Source of the DNA: Susulua sp964590995 | Lineage (GTDB): Bacteria; Omnitrophota; Gorgyraeia; Duberdicusellales; 4484-171 | Direction of reading: 5' to 3' | DNA: 64,000 bases | NCBI GenBank assembly: GCA_964590995.1 | Contig: CAZPYY010000001.1 | Span: 1 to 64,000, forward strand | In this document: positions 9,080-17,813 of the stretch, piece by piece | Numbering within the stretch: position 1 is the stretch's first letter | Layout: the number at the start of each line of letters is the position of its first letter | Translations under genes and position numbers: made by a program | Notes under the pieces: generated by a model | Told to the model about the DNA's origin: nothing | The model's database searches: none | Seen by the model: the letters and a program-made list of their open reading frames with translations, nothing else

Positions 9080-10417
9080 TTACTTAAACACATCCTTGAC
9101 CACATCACCTAAAGCCGAAAACCCGCGGATCTTGAGGTTAAACTTCTTATCCACCTCCTTTAGATTTACCTCAGGGATTATGCAGTGTTTAAAATTAGCT
9201 CTCTCTACCTCCTTTAACCTTAAATTTATATTATTAACTCTTCTTAACTCTCCAGCTAAGCCGACTTCTCCGATAAAAACACTACTTGTAGGTATGTTTT
9301 TCTCCTTAAAACTGGAAATAATAGCCATAATCGCCCCTAAATCTGCTGCCGGATCACTTATCTTTAAGCCACCAGCAACATTTAAGAAGACATCTTCGCT
9401 GGACAGAGAGAGTCTTACCCTCTTCTCAATTATAGCTACTAAAAGAGAGAAACGATTAAAATCAAAACCCAGGCTTCTTCTGCGGGCTACTCCAAAGTTA
9501 GCTTTACTTACCAGAGATTGAAGCTCAATAAGCAAGGGCCGCAGCCCCTCAATAACACAGATTACACAACTGCCCGAGAAAGACTGTTCGCGATGGGGAA
9601 GAAAGATATCATTTATCTTCTTAACTTCTTCCAGGCCGGTAGACTTCATCTCAAATACAGCGATATCACCGGTAGAACCAAACCTATTCTTTATTGACCG
9701 CAAAATTCGGTAGTTAGAGAGAAGCTCTCCTTCAAAATATAGGACACAATCTACAATATGCTCTAATAATTTTGGCCCGGCAATTGACCCCTCTTTAGTA
9801 ACATGGCCGACCACAAAGATAACCACCCCTAAGGATTTGGCAATCTGGGTAAGGTAATCAGCACAACCCCTAACCTGGGAAATGCTGCCCTTGCTTCCTT
9901 CGCAAGCCAGAGTGTGGACTACCTGAATAGAATCTATTACTACGAATTTAAACTTCTCTTTTTTGATATACTCAAAGATATCTTCGACTCTATCTTCACT
10001 AACTATATAAATATTCTCTAATTGGCTCTTGCCTAGCCTTTTGGCCCGAAGCCCTATCTGCTGCGGAGACTCTTCGGCACTAGCATAAAGGGTTTTACCT
10101 TTTGAAGAGAGAGAAGAGCTAACCTCTAAAAGTAAGGTAGACTTACCTACTCCCGGAGCTCCACCAACAAGAATTATCTCTCCTTCAACTAAGCCGCCAC
10201 CTAAGATTCGGTCAAACTCATCTAAACCGGTAGGTACTCTCCTGAAATCTTCTCCCCCGATATCCCCAAGAAGCTTAGGCGGGTTCTTCTCCTTTAATCG
10301 CTTCTTAGCGCCTTTTCGTTCTTCTACCTCTTTGGCAAAGGTCTCCCAACCTCCGCAGAGAGGGCACTTACCCAACCACTTAACTGACTTATAACCACAT
10401 TCTGAACAACTAAACAT
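9080..10417 (-). CDS. radA: DNA repair protein RadA
   Basis: RadA/Sms, a RecA-like DNA branch-migration helicase, 445 residues. The N-terminal C4 zinc finger uses C4, C7, C18 and C21, followed by Walker A GGAPGVGKST at residues 85-94. The RadA-specific KNRFGSTGD motif is present, and the C-terminal Lon-protease-like domain (SLGFDFNRFSLLVAIIEKR onward) is complete. Its place between clpC and the PIN-TRAM gene matches Firmicutes order, except that disA is missing and an mla cassette intervenes upstream. Confidence 0.97.
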   Translation of the reverse strand: MFSCSECGYKSVKWLGKCPLCGGWETFAKEVEERKGAKKRLKEKNPPKLLGDIGGEDFRRVPTGLDEFDRILGGGLVEGEIILVGGAPGVGKSTLLLEVSSSLSSKGKTLYASAEESPQQIGLRAKRLGKSQLENIYIVSEDRVEDIFEYIKKEKFKFVVIDSIQVVHTLACEGSKGSISQVRGCADYLTQIAKSLGVVIFVVGHVTKEGSIAGPKLLEHIVDCVLYFEGELLSNYRILRSIKNRFGSTGDIAVFEMKSTGLEEVKKINDIFLPHREQSFSGSCVICVIEGLRPLLIELQSLVSKANFGVARRRSLGFDFNRFSLLVAIIEKRVRLSLSSEDVFLNVAGGLKISDPAADLGAIMAIISSFKEKNIPTSSVFIGEVGLAGELRRVNNINLRLKEVERANFKHCIIPEVNLKEVDKKFNLKIRGFSALGDVVKDVFK

Positions 10418-10444
10418 TGTTTAAGCTAAATACTTTGACTAACT

Positions 10445-10529
10445 GGTAAATGGGCGAATGAGTTTATGGGTATATGAGATTTTATTTTCCCCTTTTGCTC
10501 ATTCACTCTTATACCCATTTACTAATTGC
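10445..10529. repeat. Octamer-arm hairpin downstream of mlaD
   Basis: Two arms, each made of about four tandem octamers. The left arm (10445-10478) has units like GGTAAATG and GGTATATG; the right arm (10498-10529) has units like CTCATTCA and CCCATTTA, its approximate reverse complement. The loop is about 20 nt and rich in T/C on the plus strand. It sits between the mlaD stop (10534) and the radA start (10417), so it could end the mla transcript or protect its 3' end. No U-run terminator is evident. Confidence 0.55.
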
Positions 10530-10533
10530 GGGT

Positions 10534-11244
10534 TTAGGGTTTCCTTTTCTTTTTTGGCTTATGCAATAGCTTCCAAGGATGTTCTTTTAAATCTGTAAGG
10601 AACTCCTCGGTCGTCTGATATAAAGAATCATCGTAAAGCAGGCGGCCGATTGTCCCCTGCTTACTCTTCATATCCTTGACTAACCCTTTTATATCTAAAC
10701 TTATATCTTCTACGTTAGACAATATATTCTCTAGAGAAATTTTAATCTCACCTTCCTTCACAAATTCGTCTATCTCCTTCATTGTTTTAGTAAAAGCAGT
10801 AAAGACCTGGAAGAGTGGCACTGGTGAAGTCCCCTCGATAATATCCCCTTCGTTTATATAAGCTGTTACTTCACCAGGAGGAGTAATCTCTAAATACTTT
10901 TCACCGAATAAACTTAAACTATTAACAAAATAATAGGAGCCCTTGGGGATTTTTATCCCCTTTTCTACCTTAGCATAGACATAAACCTTAGACTTAGCTT
11001 CCTCCCCTTTAATTACAACCTTTTTTACCTCTCCTACATCTACACCGCAGAAGCGGACCGGCGAAGATATACGCAGGCCTTCGGCAAAATCAAATTTAAC
11101 AGTTATAACATAACTACCCTTAAAAACATTCACCTCCCGCATCGAAAGAAGGGTAATAAAAAATAGCCCGAAGGCAATCAAGAAAAAACTACCTAATTTT
11201 ATATAAGCAAAACTTTTCTTCCTGTCCCATAGATTTATTGCCAT
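10534..11244 (-). CDS. mlaD: MlaD-type MCE-domain lipid-transfer protein
   Basis: A 236-residue MCE-family protein: one N-terminal transmembrane helix (about residues 13-36, FAYIKLGSFFLIAFGLFF) then an MCE domain (about 40-125) including LRISSPVRFCGVDVGEV, followed by an alpha-helical C-terminal region. In Mla systems such a protein forms a periplasmic hexamer on the MlaFE complex and shuttles phospholipid between membranes, which implies an outer membrane. It is third in mlaE-mlaF-mlaD; no mlaB or mlaC is seen. The C terminus ends in a basic KPKKKRKP tail. Confidence 0.88.
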   Translation of the reverse strand: MAINLWDRKKSFAYIKLGSFFLIAFGLFFITLLSMREVNVFKGSYVITVKFDFAEGLRISSPVRFCGVDVGEVKKVVIKGEEAKSKVYVYAKVEKGIKIPKGSYYFVNSLSLFGEKYLEITPPGEVTAYINEGDIIEGTSPVPLFQVFTAFTKTMKEIDEFVKEGEIKISLENILSNVEDISLDIKGLVKDMKSKQGTIGRLLYDDSLYQTTEEFLTDLKEHPWKLLHKPKKKRKP

Positions 11245-11257
11245 TCATACCCCCTCT

Positions 11258-12010
11258 TTAAACTTCCATTTCCCTTATCGGGCCGCCGGAAGTTCCTTTT
11301 AAAAACTGAATTAGCCTCTCATCTTTGGATTTCTCTAAATTGTTTTTATCGCCCTCAAAGATGATTTTTCCTCCTAATAAAAACGCTAAACGATCAGCAA
11401 GCCTTAAACCAACCTCTAAATCATGAGTTACTACTACTGAAGTAATAGCCAGACGCTGATGAAGATCTTCAATCAAATTTACTATTTTATCCACAGCAAT
11501 AGGGTCAATTCCGGTAGTCGGCTCATCATAAATTATAATCTTGGGGTTGTAAATAATTGCCCTGGCTATAGCTACCCTTTTCTTCATCCCTCCGCTTAAC
11601 TCATAGGGGTGCATATCCTCTATACCTTCTAAGCCGACCAGGGCTAAAGTCTCAGTTACTCTTTTCCTTATCTCAGATTTTTTTAGCTTTGTATGCTGAT
11701 AAAAGAAGAAGCCGACATTCTCCTCTATGGTTAAGAAGTCAAAGAGAGCACTGCCTTGAAAAACCAGACCAAATTGTAATCTGACTTTTTCCAGCTTCTT
11801 CTTAGCTAACTGAGTAATATCTACGCCATCAATAGCAATAGTACCGGAATCAGGCCTTAGCAAGCCAAGGATGTTTTTAAGCAGGACTGTCTTCCCGGCA
11901 CCACTGCGTCCAATCAACAGGTAGTTCTCACCCTTGTTTACCGTAAGGGTAACTCCTTTGAGAACATGCTTTTGACCAAAAGTCCTGTAAATGTTTCGTA
12001 TCTTTATCAT
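11258..12010 (-). CDS. mlaF: MlaF-type ABC ATPase
   Basis: ABC ATPase with Walker A (GRSGAGKT), signature ELSGGMKKRVAIARAI, Walker B (IIIYDEPTTGIDP) and switch His (VTHDLE). The start is best placed at the ATG at 12010, which overlaps the mlaE stop in an ATGA arrangement and begins MIKIRNIYRTFG; the longer frame from 12046 would add a hydrophobic, unconserved 12 residues inside mlaE. It powers lipid transport together with the MlaE permease and the MCE protein encoded next to it. Confidence 0.92.
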   Translation of the reverse strand: MIKIRNIYRTFGQKHVLKGVTLTVNKGENYLLIGRSGAGKTVLLKNILGLLRPDSGTIAIDGVDITQLAKKKLEKVRLQFGLVFQGSALFDFLTIEENVGFFFYQHTKLKKSEIRKRVTETLALVGLEGIEDMHPYELSGGMKKRVAIARAIIYNPKIIIYDEPTTGIDPIAVDKIVNLIEDLHQRLAITSVVVTHDLEVGLRLADRLAFLLGGKIIFEGDKNNLEKSKDERLIQFLKGTSGGPIREMEV

Positions 12011-12771
12011 ACCCAAGTAAAGTAAAAAAGTGCCGTTAAAATACAATCAGTAATAATAATAAGCATAAAAGACCTTACTACTGAATGAGTCACTGAACGT
12101 GAAACATCAATAGATGAAAAAGGCCTAAATCCCTCATAGCAAGAGATAAAAGCAATCACACTGCCAAAACAAATACTCTTAACAAGGCCGCTTAAGATAT
12201 CTTTGAATCTTAAGGCATCAATGGTCATCCTAAAGTAAAGACCAGCCGGAATAGCAAATTTCGTTGACCCGACTACATACCCACCCACGATACCTAAAAA
12301 ATCAGCATAGATAATTAAGACTGGCATACAAACAAGTAGGGCGATAAATTTTGGAACTACTAAGTAATCTATAGGCTCTACCCCTAATGCCTCTAAAGCA
12401 TCTACCTGTTCACTGATCTTCATTGAACCAATGCCAGCAGTAATAGAAGCCCCGCTTCTAGCAGCTACAATCAAAGCACCGATTACCGGACCTAATTCTC
12501 TTACTAAAGAGAGAGCTACTAAGGAAGCGAGTTGGATTTCAGAACTAAATTGCTGTAATTGGTAGGCGGTTTGAAAAGCAATTATCATTCCGATGAAGAA
12601 AGCAATTAAGGAAACTAAGGGAAAACTATCAATACCAATGAAAATTACCTCTCGGACTAAGGACTTAAGATCTCTTTTCTTGGTAAATAGCCACCAGAAG
12701 ATATTCTTTATAAAAAAGCTAATACTTCCTATATAATGGAATAATTCTCCTAACCCTCTAATTAATCCCAT
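12007..12771 (-). CDS. mlaE: MlaE-type ABC permease
   Basis: A 254-residue MlaE permease with the family's conserved core, including VRELGPVIGALIVAARSGASITAGIGSMKI and EQVDALEALGVEPIDYLVVPK, and about five hydrophobic segments. It probably forms the inner-membrane channel of a phospholipid transporter with the adjacent ATPase and MCE protein. The ATG overlaps the stop of the upstream exported-protein gene by 1 nt (TGATG), and its own stop overlaps mlaF. Confidence 0.92.
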   Translation of the reverse strand: MGLIRGLGELFHYIGSISFFIKNIFWWLFTKKRDLKSLVREVIFIGIDSFPLVSLIAFFIGMIIAFQTAYQLQQFSSEIQLASLVALSLVRELGPVIGALIVAARSGASITAGIGSMKISEQVDALEALGVEPIDYLVVPKFIALLVCMPVLIIYADFLGIVGGYVVGSTKFAIPAGLYFRMTIDALRFKDILSGLVKSICFGSVIAFISCYEGFRPFSSIDVSRSVTHSVVRSFMLIIITDCILTALFYFTWV

Positions 12772-13679
12772 CAGAAATCCCTTCTCTTCTCAAATCTCAA
12801 AGTAGTTCCTTCTTCCTCCATCTTCAATCTCAAAAACTTATCATCTTTCCAATTATAACGCAGCTCTGTCTGAGGCCCTGACCCCTCTTCTCCTCCATTA
12901 GTATTTACAAAGACACCAAACTTCTCATCAAGCTGCTTCTTAAGCCCTACGCTTTCATTATCCCCGGAAAATAGCTGCCATTGATCAATAAAAACCTTCT
13001 GAGGGCTATATTCTGCTCCTGGTAGTATATTAGAGAAATCCCGCAGGTCCAATACTCCTTTGATTTCTACAACATTGCCATTCTTAAGAATAAGCTGGGA
13101 ATCAGTAATATTTAGCACCGGTAGTCTTCCTAAGAAATCTATACGTAAGTAGGTAAATTCCTTACCCTTATACTTACCGCCATCTACCACCAAATAACCG
13201 CTGGTAAGAAAACTACTAATACCTCCCCAGGCTTTCACCTTTATCTTTACCTCACCCTCTAAGAATGAAGAGCTTTCCTCCCAGCTACCCTCAACATCAA
13301 AATTAAGCTCATTTTTGGCTGAGTCGATCTGGCCCCTACCTATAAATTGAGGTAGGTAGATGTAAGGAATAAAGATGCTGTCTCCTCTTGAGACTAATCT
13401 CGTCCTTGCCCAGGGTATGCCTTTATCGGCAAAGGTAATGTTACTCCCCGCTGCTTCCAATATCAAAGAACCACCCTCTTCATCTAATGCAAAAATAAAT
13501 TCGCCATTAACTTTACAACTCCCAAGATTAAAATCAACAAGCTTTACTTGATTTTTGATCAAGTCAATCTCGATTAAATCCTGTTGGCCGGATGCCTCCG
13601 CATCTGACCAAGATGCAAAGCTGCTTTCGCAAATTAGACAAAGAGCTACTAGGCAGATAACAAGTAGAAGCCTTAGCAT
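12771..13679 (-). CDS. Exported protein of unknown function next to mla genes
   Basis: A 302-residue protein with a clear Sec signal peptide (hydrophobic LLLVICLVALCLI followed by SSFAS, likely cleaved near residue 23). The rest is beta-rich, with alternating hydrophobic patterns, and ends in TLRFEKRRDF. The C-terminal part (QLDEKFGVFVNTN, ELRYNWKDDKFLRLKMEEEG) resembles the ends of TamB/AsmA-type and other outer-membrane biogenesis proteins; this is a visual resemblance only. It overlaps clpC by 7 nt and mlaE by 1 nt, so it is co-expressed with the lipid transporter and may be a periplasmic or outer-membrane partner. Confidence 0.72.
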   Translation of the reverse strand: MLRLLLVICLVALCLICESSFASWSDAEASGQQDLIEIDLIKNQVKLVDFNLGSCKVNGEFIFALDEEGGSLILEAAGSNITFADKGIPWARTRLVSRGDSIFIPYIYLPQFIGRGQIDSAKNELNFDVEGSWEESSSFLEGEVKIKVKAWGGISSFLTSGYLVVDGGKYKGKEFTYLRIDFLGRLPVLNITDSQLILKNGNVVEIKGVLDLRDFSNILPGAEYSPQKVFIDQWQLFSGDNESVGLKKQLDEKFGVFVNTNGGEEGSGPQTELRYNWKDDKFLRLKMEEEGTTLRFEKRRDF

Positions 13680-16126
13680 TCAAATTTCAATATCTCCCCT
13701 TTACGTGTTATCTTTATCTTTATAGTCTCGTCTTCTTTCTTCTCTTTTAACCTTTTAGTGAAACTTCCCTTTATTATATCCTCAGCTAAAGGATCTTCTA
13801 AGAACCTCTGGATAACTCTCTTTAAGGGCCGAGCTCCAAAAACTGGATCAAAACCCTTCTCAATAAAGAAATCCCTAGACTTAGGTGTTAGCTCCACTTG
13901 GAAACCCTGCTCAAGGAGCCGTTGGTTTACGTAGGAAATCTCAATATCTACTATCTTCTCTAAGTTCTTCTTGGTTAGGGCCTTAAACACAGTAATCTCG
14001 TCTAAACGGTTCAGAAACTCCGGCTTAAAGGTCTTTTTTACCTCTTCCATCAGTATATCCTTCATAGCATCATGGCTAATATCCTCACTGACTTCCTTAA
14101 ACCCTAAAGACCCCTTCTTTCTTATGACTTCAGCTCCAACATTAGAAGTCATAATAAGAATTGTATTGCGGAAATCAACTCTTCGGCCATAACTATCAGT
14201 AAGTCTCCCCTCTTCTAAAATCTGCAACAAGAGGTTAAAGACATCAGGGTGAGCCTTCTCAATTTCATCCAGCAAGAGTACCGAATATGGCCGGCGCCTT
14301 ACCCTCTCAGTTAATTGGCCGCCCTCTTCATAACCAACATATCCTGGAGGGGCACCGATTAAACGAGAAACATTAAATTTCTCCATATATTCACTCATAT
14401 CTATTTGAATTAATGCTTCTTCATTGCCAAACATAAACTCAGCCAAAGCTCGAGCAAGTAAAGTCTTACCGACTCCTGTTGGCCCTAAAAACATAAATGA
14501 ACCTATTGGCCGGCGGGGTTCTTTTATCCCAGCCCTGGCTCTTCTAACTGAACGAGCAATTGCTTCAATTGCTTCACTCTGGCCAACTACCCTTGAAATC
14601 AGCTCTTCTTCTATCTTCATCAGCTTAGCTGACTCTTTCTCTTCTAACCGGTAAATAGGTACTCCGGTAATCTGAGATACTAATTGAGCAATCTCTTCTT
14701 CTCCTACCTCAGGAGTAATCTGGTCTCTCTTATTACCCCATTCTCTTCTTAAACCTTCGAGCTTAAGCCGCATGTTCTTCTCCTCATCTCTTAAGCGAGC
14801 AGCTTTCTCAAAGTCTTGTTGTTTTATCAAGGCTTCCTTCTCAATAACGATATTGGCTAATTTTTCTTCTAACTCCTTTATTTCATTAGGAGCAGTCAGA
14901 ACTGAGAGACGTGACCTTGCTCCAGCCTCATCAATTAAATCTATAGCTTTATCAGGAAGGAATCTTCCCGAAATATACCTATCGGATAGCTTAGCCGCAG
15001 CTTGGAGTGTTTCATCAGCAAATTTTACCCGGTGATGTGCCTCATACTTATCTCTTAGGCCAATTAAAATCTTTACTGTCTCTTCAACCGTATTAGCTTC
15101 AACAAATATCGGCTGGAATCTCCTCTCTAAGGCTGAATCTTTCTCAATATGCTTTCTATACTCATCAAGAGTAGTCGCTCCTACACATTGAATTTCACCG
15201 CGAGATAAGGCTGGCTTTAAGATATTCGAAGCATCAATTGCTCCTTCAGCAGCTCCGGCTCCTACTAAAGTATGCATCTCATCGATAAAGATGATAACAT
15301 CTTTAGAACGCTTTATCTCTTCCATAACTGCTTTTATTCTCTCTTCGAATTGACCGCGGTATTTTGTTCCGGCAATCATCAAAGCTAAATCCAAAACTAC
15401 TATCCTCTTTCCTCTTAAAACCTCAGGCACATCGCCCTTAACTATATCCTGAGCTAACCCTTCAACTATAGCAGTCTTGCCTACACCGGCTTCTCCTAAA
15501 AGAACCGGGTTATTCTTGGTCCGCCGAGATAAGATTTGAATAACTCTTTCTATCTCAACCTTTCTTCCAATTACTGGATCAAGTTTTCCTTCTTTAGTTA
15601 ATTTAGTTAAATCCCGGCCAAAAGAATCTAGAGCTGGGGTCTTTGAAGCGGTTTGATTATTACTGCTTCCGGTAGGTTGAGGATGAGCGCTTCCGCCTAA
15701 GAGAGCAGATATCTCTTTTCTTATTCCCTTTAAATCTACTCCGGCTGAAAAGAGTACTTGGGAAGCAGCTCCCTCTTCTTCGCGTAATAGACCTAAGAGT
15801 ATGTGCTCGGTTCCGATATAATTATGACCCAAGCCCCGCGCTTCCTCAGCAGCAAGTTCTAAAGCCTTTTTTGCCCGGGGAGTAAAGGGAATATCACCTA
15901 AGACTGAGCCTACGCTTCCGGCAGAAACCAGTTTCTCAATCTCAATCCTTAAACGCTCTAGGTCTACCCCTAAATTTTGCAAAACTGCACAAGCTACTCC
16001 TTCTCCTTCGCGAATTAAACCTAAAAGTATGTGCTCGGTTCCGATATAATCATGGTTAAATCTTCGGGCCTCTTCCTTAGCTAAAACTAAAACTTTTCGC
16101 GCTCTTTCGGTAAATCGATTAAACAT
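13673..16126 (-). CDS. clpC: AAA+ unfoldase ClpC
   Basis: An 817-residue Hsp100 unfoldase. Two N-terminal Clp repeats (each with GTEHILLGL) fill about residues 1-145. Then come AAA-1 with Walker A GEAGVGKT, a middle region with a UVR-type motif (QQDFEKAARLRDEEKN), AAA-2 with GPTGVGKTLLARAL, and a C-terminal D2-small domain. This is the ClpC rather than ClpB layout. It probably delivers substrates to ClpP (not in the window). The upstream mcsB-mcsA genes suggest recognition of arginine-phosphorylated proteins. SD AGGAGGAG lies just before the ATG. Confidence 0.96.
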   Translation of the reverse strand: MFNRFTERARKVLVLAKEEARRFNHDYIGTEHILLGLIREGEGVACAVLQNLGVDLERLRIEIEKLVSAGSVGSVLGDIPFTPRAKKALELAAEEARGLGHNYIGTEHILLGLLREEEGAASQVLFSAGVDLKGIRKEISALLGGSAHPQPTGSSNNQTASKTPALDSFGRDLTKLTKEGKLDPVIGRKVEIERVIQILSRRTKNNPVLLGEAGVGKTAIVEGLAQDIVKGDVPEVLRGKRIVVLDLALMIAGTKYRGQFEERIKAVMEEIKRSKDVIIFIDEMHTLVGAGAAEGAIDASNILKPALSRGEIQCVGATTLDEYRKHIEKDSALERRFQPIFVEANTVEETVKILIGLRDKYEAHHRVKFADETLQAAAKLSDRYISGRFLPDKAIDLIDEAGARSRLSVLTAPNEIKELEEKLANIVIEKEALIKQQDFEKAARLRDEEKNMRLKLEGLRREWGNKRDQITPEVGEEEIAQLVSQITGVPIYRLEEKESAKLMKIEEELISRVVGQSEAIEAIARSVRRARAGIKEPRRPIGSFMFLGPTGVGKTLLARALAEFMFGNEEALIQIDMSEYMEKFNVSRLIGAPPGYVGYEEGGQLTERVRRRPYSVLLLDEIEKAHPDVFNLLLQILEEGRLTDSYGRRVDFRNTILIMTSNVGAEVIRKKGSLGFKEVSEDISHDAMKDILMEEVKKTFKPEFLNRLDEITVFKALTKKNLEKIVDIEISYVNQRLLEQGFQVELTPKSRDFFIEKGFDPVFGARPLKRVIQRFLEDPLAEDIIKGSFTKRLKEKKEDETIKIKITRKGEILKFEC

Positions 16127-17195
16127 CTTCTCCTCCTAACTTCTTCCTTAGAATTTCTGCTCTTATGTAGTCTCTTTCTCTCTCTTTTAGCGATTTTGAC
16201 TCTATTTTTTGCAAATGTGCTGGTTGAATTATAATAAAAAGGCTGTTTATTACCTCTCGGCCCTTACCCTTAGAGGATAAATCTGTATTTTTAATTATAC
16301 CTAAATCTAACCCTAAACACAAGATAGAAAGGTGGCTTAAAGCCTCTCGGCTACTAATCAAACGGCTATTTCGCAAAATCCCTAAAGCCCTCCAGACACT
16401 ATCCTCAAGACTTATCTTGTGTTTCTTAAGGAGGGTATTACGAGCATCGGTCTCTTGAGCTTTAACTTGATTTACTACCCCAATCAGATTATCAACCAGC
16501 TCTTTCTCGGAAAGGCCTAGGCTAACCTGATTAGAAATCTGGAAAAAGTTTCCGAGAGCTTGGGTTCCTTCGCCAAATAAACCCCGGGTAGTAAATGATA
16601 TCCGAGTTAACAATTCTAATATCTTGTTTATCCGTTTAGTAAGAGCAAGTGCCGGCAGGTGTAACATGCATGATGCCCTTAGAGCCGTACCAACATTAGT
16701 AGGGCAAGCAGTTAAATAACCTAAATCCGATAAAAACGAAAACGAAATCTTCTTCTCTAAGTCCTTGTCAATCTCCTCTAATATCTGCCAACACTTCTTT
16801 AAATCAAAGCCTGAGAGTATAACTTGGGAGCGAAGATGATCCTCTTCATTGATCATAATTGAAATCTTCTCATCGCCCGATACGATCAAACCCTTCTCCT
16901 TGCTGGCAACAACATGCTCCTGACTTATTAAGTGCCGCTCAAGTAAAAACTGGCTATCCAAAGCACTCAACTCAGCCATATTCACAAAAGTGCTGTTTCT
17001 TAGCCTATTTATCTGAGGATAAGCTTCTCTTACCTTATCCAGGACCTCCTTTTTCTGAGCACTACTTGCCCGAGAAGGAAAGGGTAAGTTGGCAATATTG
17101 CGAGCTAGACGGATTCGCGAGGAGAAGACTATCTCAGCCTCCGGCCCCTTGCCATTTAGCCAACTATCCTTGTTATTTAGAAAATACTCAAACAT
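16119..17195 (-). CDS. mcsB: Protein-arginine kinase McsB
   Basis: A 358-residue ATP:guanido phosphotransferase-family protein kinase that marks proteins with phosphoarginine for ClpCP degradation. The catalytic domain shows SSRIRLARNIANLPFP, CPTNVGTALRASCMLHLPAL and RGLFGEGTQALGNFFQISN, all McsB-like. The C-terminal RDxxRA motif (RDYIRA, residues 341-346), which binds phosphoarginine allosterically in McsB, is intact. It overlaps clpC by 8 nt. The ATG lacks a clear SD, and the mcsA-mcsB spacer contains a heptamer hairpin. Confidence 0.95.
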   Translation of the reverse strand: MFEYFLNNKDSWLNGKGPEAEIVFSSRIRLARNIANLPFPSRASSAQKKEVLDKVREAYPQINRLRNSTFVNMAELSALDSQFLLERHLISQEHVVASKEKGLIVSGDEKISIMINEEDHLRSQVILSGFDLKKCWQILEEIDKDLEKKISFSFLSDLGYLTACPTNVGTALRASCMLHLPALALTKRINKILELLTRISFTTRGLFGEGTQALGNFFQISNQVSLGLSEKELVDNLIGVVNQVKAQETDARNTLLKKHKISLEDSVWRALGILRNSRLISSREALSHLSILCLGLDLGIIKNTDLSSKGKGREVINSLFIIIQPAHLQKIESKSLKERERDYIRAEILRKKLGGEDV

Positions 17196-17202
17196 ATTAG
17201 AA

Positions 17203-17312
17203 AGTTATAAGTTGTAAGTCTTGAGTTTTAAGTTTTTTAGAAAATGTATAAATCATACGGCTAAGTTCCGCCTTCTTAACTTATAACTTAAAACTTATAA
17301 CTTAAAACTATT
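17203..17312. repeat. Hairpin with heptamer-repeat arms between mcsA and mcsB
   Basis: Left arm 17203-17237 holds five AGTTNNA-type heptamers; right arm 17278-17312 holds five AACTTAT/AACTTAA heptamers, the reverse complement of the left. Together they can form a long AT-rich stem around a 40-nt loop. It begins inside the mcsA stop region and ends a few bases before the mcsB ATG, so it may modulate the mcsA/mcsB ratio. It is the clearest member of the spacer-hairpin class. Confidence 0.6.
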
Positions 17313-17799
17313 TTTTCTTCTTCTCCAATCCCTTTATTTTATCCCTTAGCTTAGCAGCCTCCTCATACTCCTCAAGCTGGATAGCTCTGCGCAGACGCTG
17401 ATGCAACTCAGCAACCTTTAGTTGACTGGAAGCCTTCTTATCTAAACTAGTTGGAGCCTTTCCGGTATGAGTAGTTGCGCTATGAATTTTTTTTAGCAAA
17501 GGCAGAAGAAATCTGCGAAAAGTTTCATAGCACTTTCCACAGCCTAATCTCCCTTTTTTCTTAAAATCCTCATAACTAAGACCACAAGAAGGACACCTTA
17601 ATAAGCGGCGCTCTTGAGGTAGACCGCCTACCATATCAGCAAGGCTACCGAGAAAACCGGATATGTTAAGATGCTTATCCAGCTCATTAGCCTTAGCCTG
17701 AGCACAAACCTGACAAATATGCATCTCAACAACCTTGTCGTTTATAATCTCAGTGAGATGAACTGTAGCATTATTTTTATGGCAGATGTCACAAACCAT
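17308..17799 (-). CDS. mcsA: McsA, zinc-finger activator of McsB
   Basis: A 163-residue protein with an N-terminal CxxC pair (CDIC), a second pair at CQVC, a further CxxC zinc pair at CPSC and another at CGKC, and a C-terminal UVR motif (LRRAIQLEEYEEAAKLRDKIKGLE). This is the McsA layout; in Bacillus McsA activates the arginine kinase McsB. It is encoded first in mcsA-mcsB-clpC. The repressor gene ctsR, which precedes mcsA in Firmicutes, is absent. SD AGGAG lies 8 nt before the ATG. Confidence 0.92.
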   Translation of the reverse strand: MVCDICHKNNATVHLTEIINDKVVEMHICQVCAQAKANELDKHLNISGFLGSLADMVGGLPQERRLLRCPSCGLSYEDFKKKGRLGCGKCYETFRRFLLPLLKKIHSATTHTGKAPTSLDKKASSQLKVAELHQRLRRAIQLEEYEEAAKLRDKIKGLEKKKK

Positions 17800-17813
17800 A
17801 TTTCTGTCTCCTA

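Noticed and set aside
9096..9521. Plus-strand frame of 141 codons opposite radA
   Set aside because: Lies fully inside the conserved radA coding region and has no recognisable features.
12011..12046. Longer mlaF start at 12046
   Set aside because: Would add 12 unconserved residues within mlaE; the ATGA overlap at 12010 is the standard arrangement.
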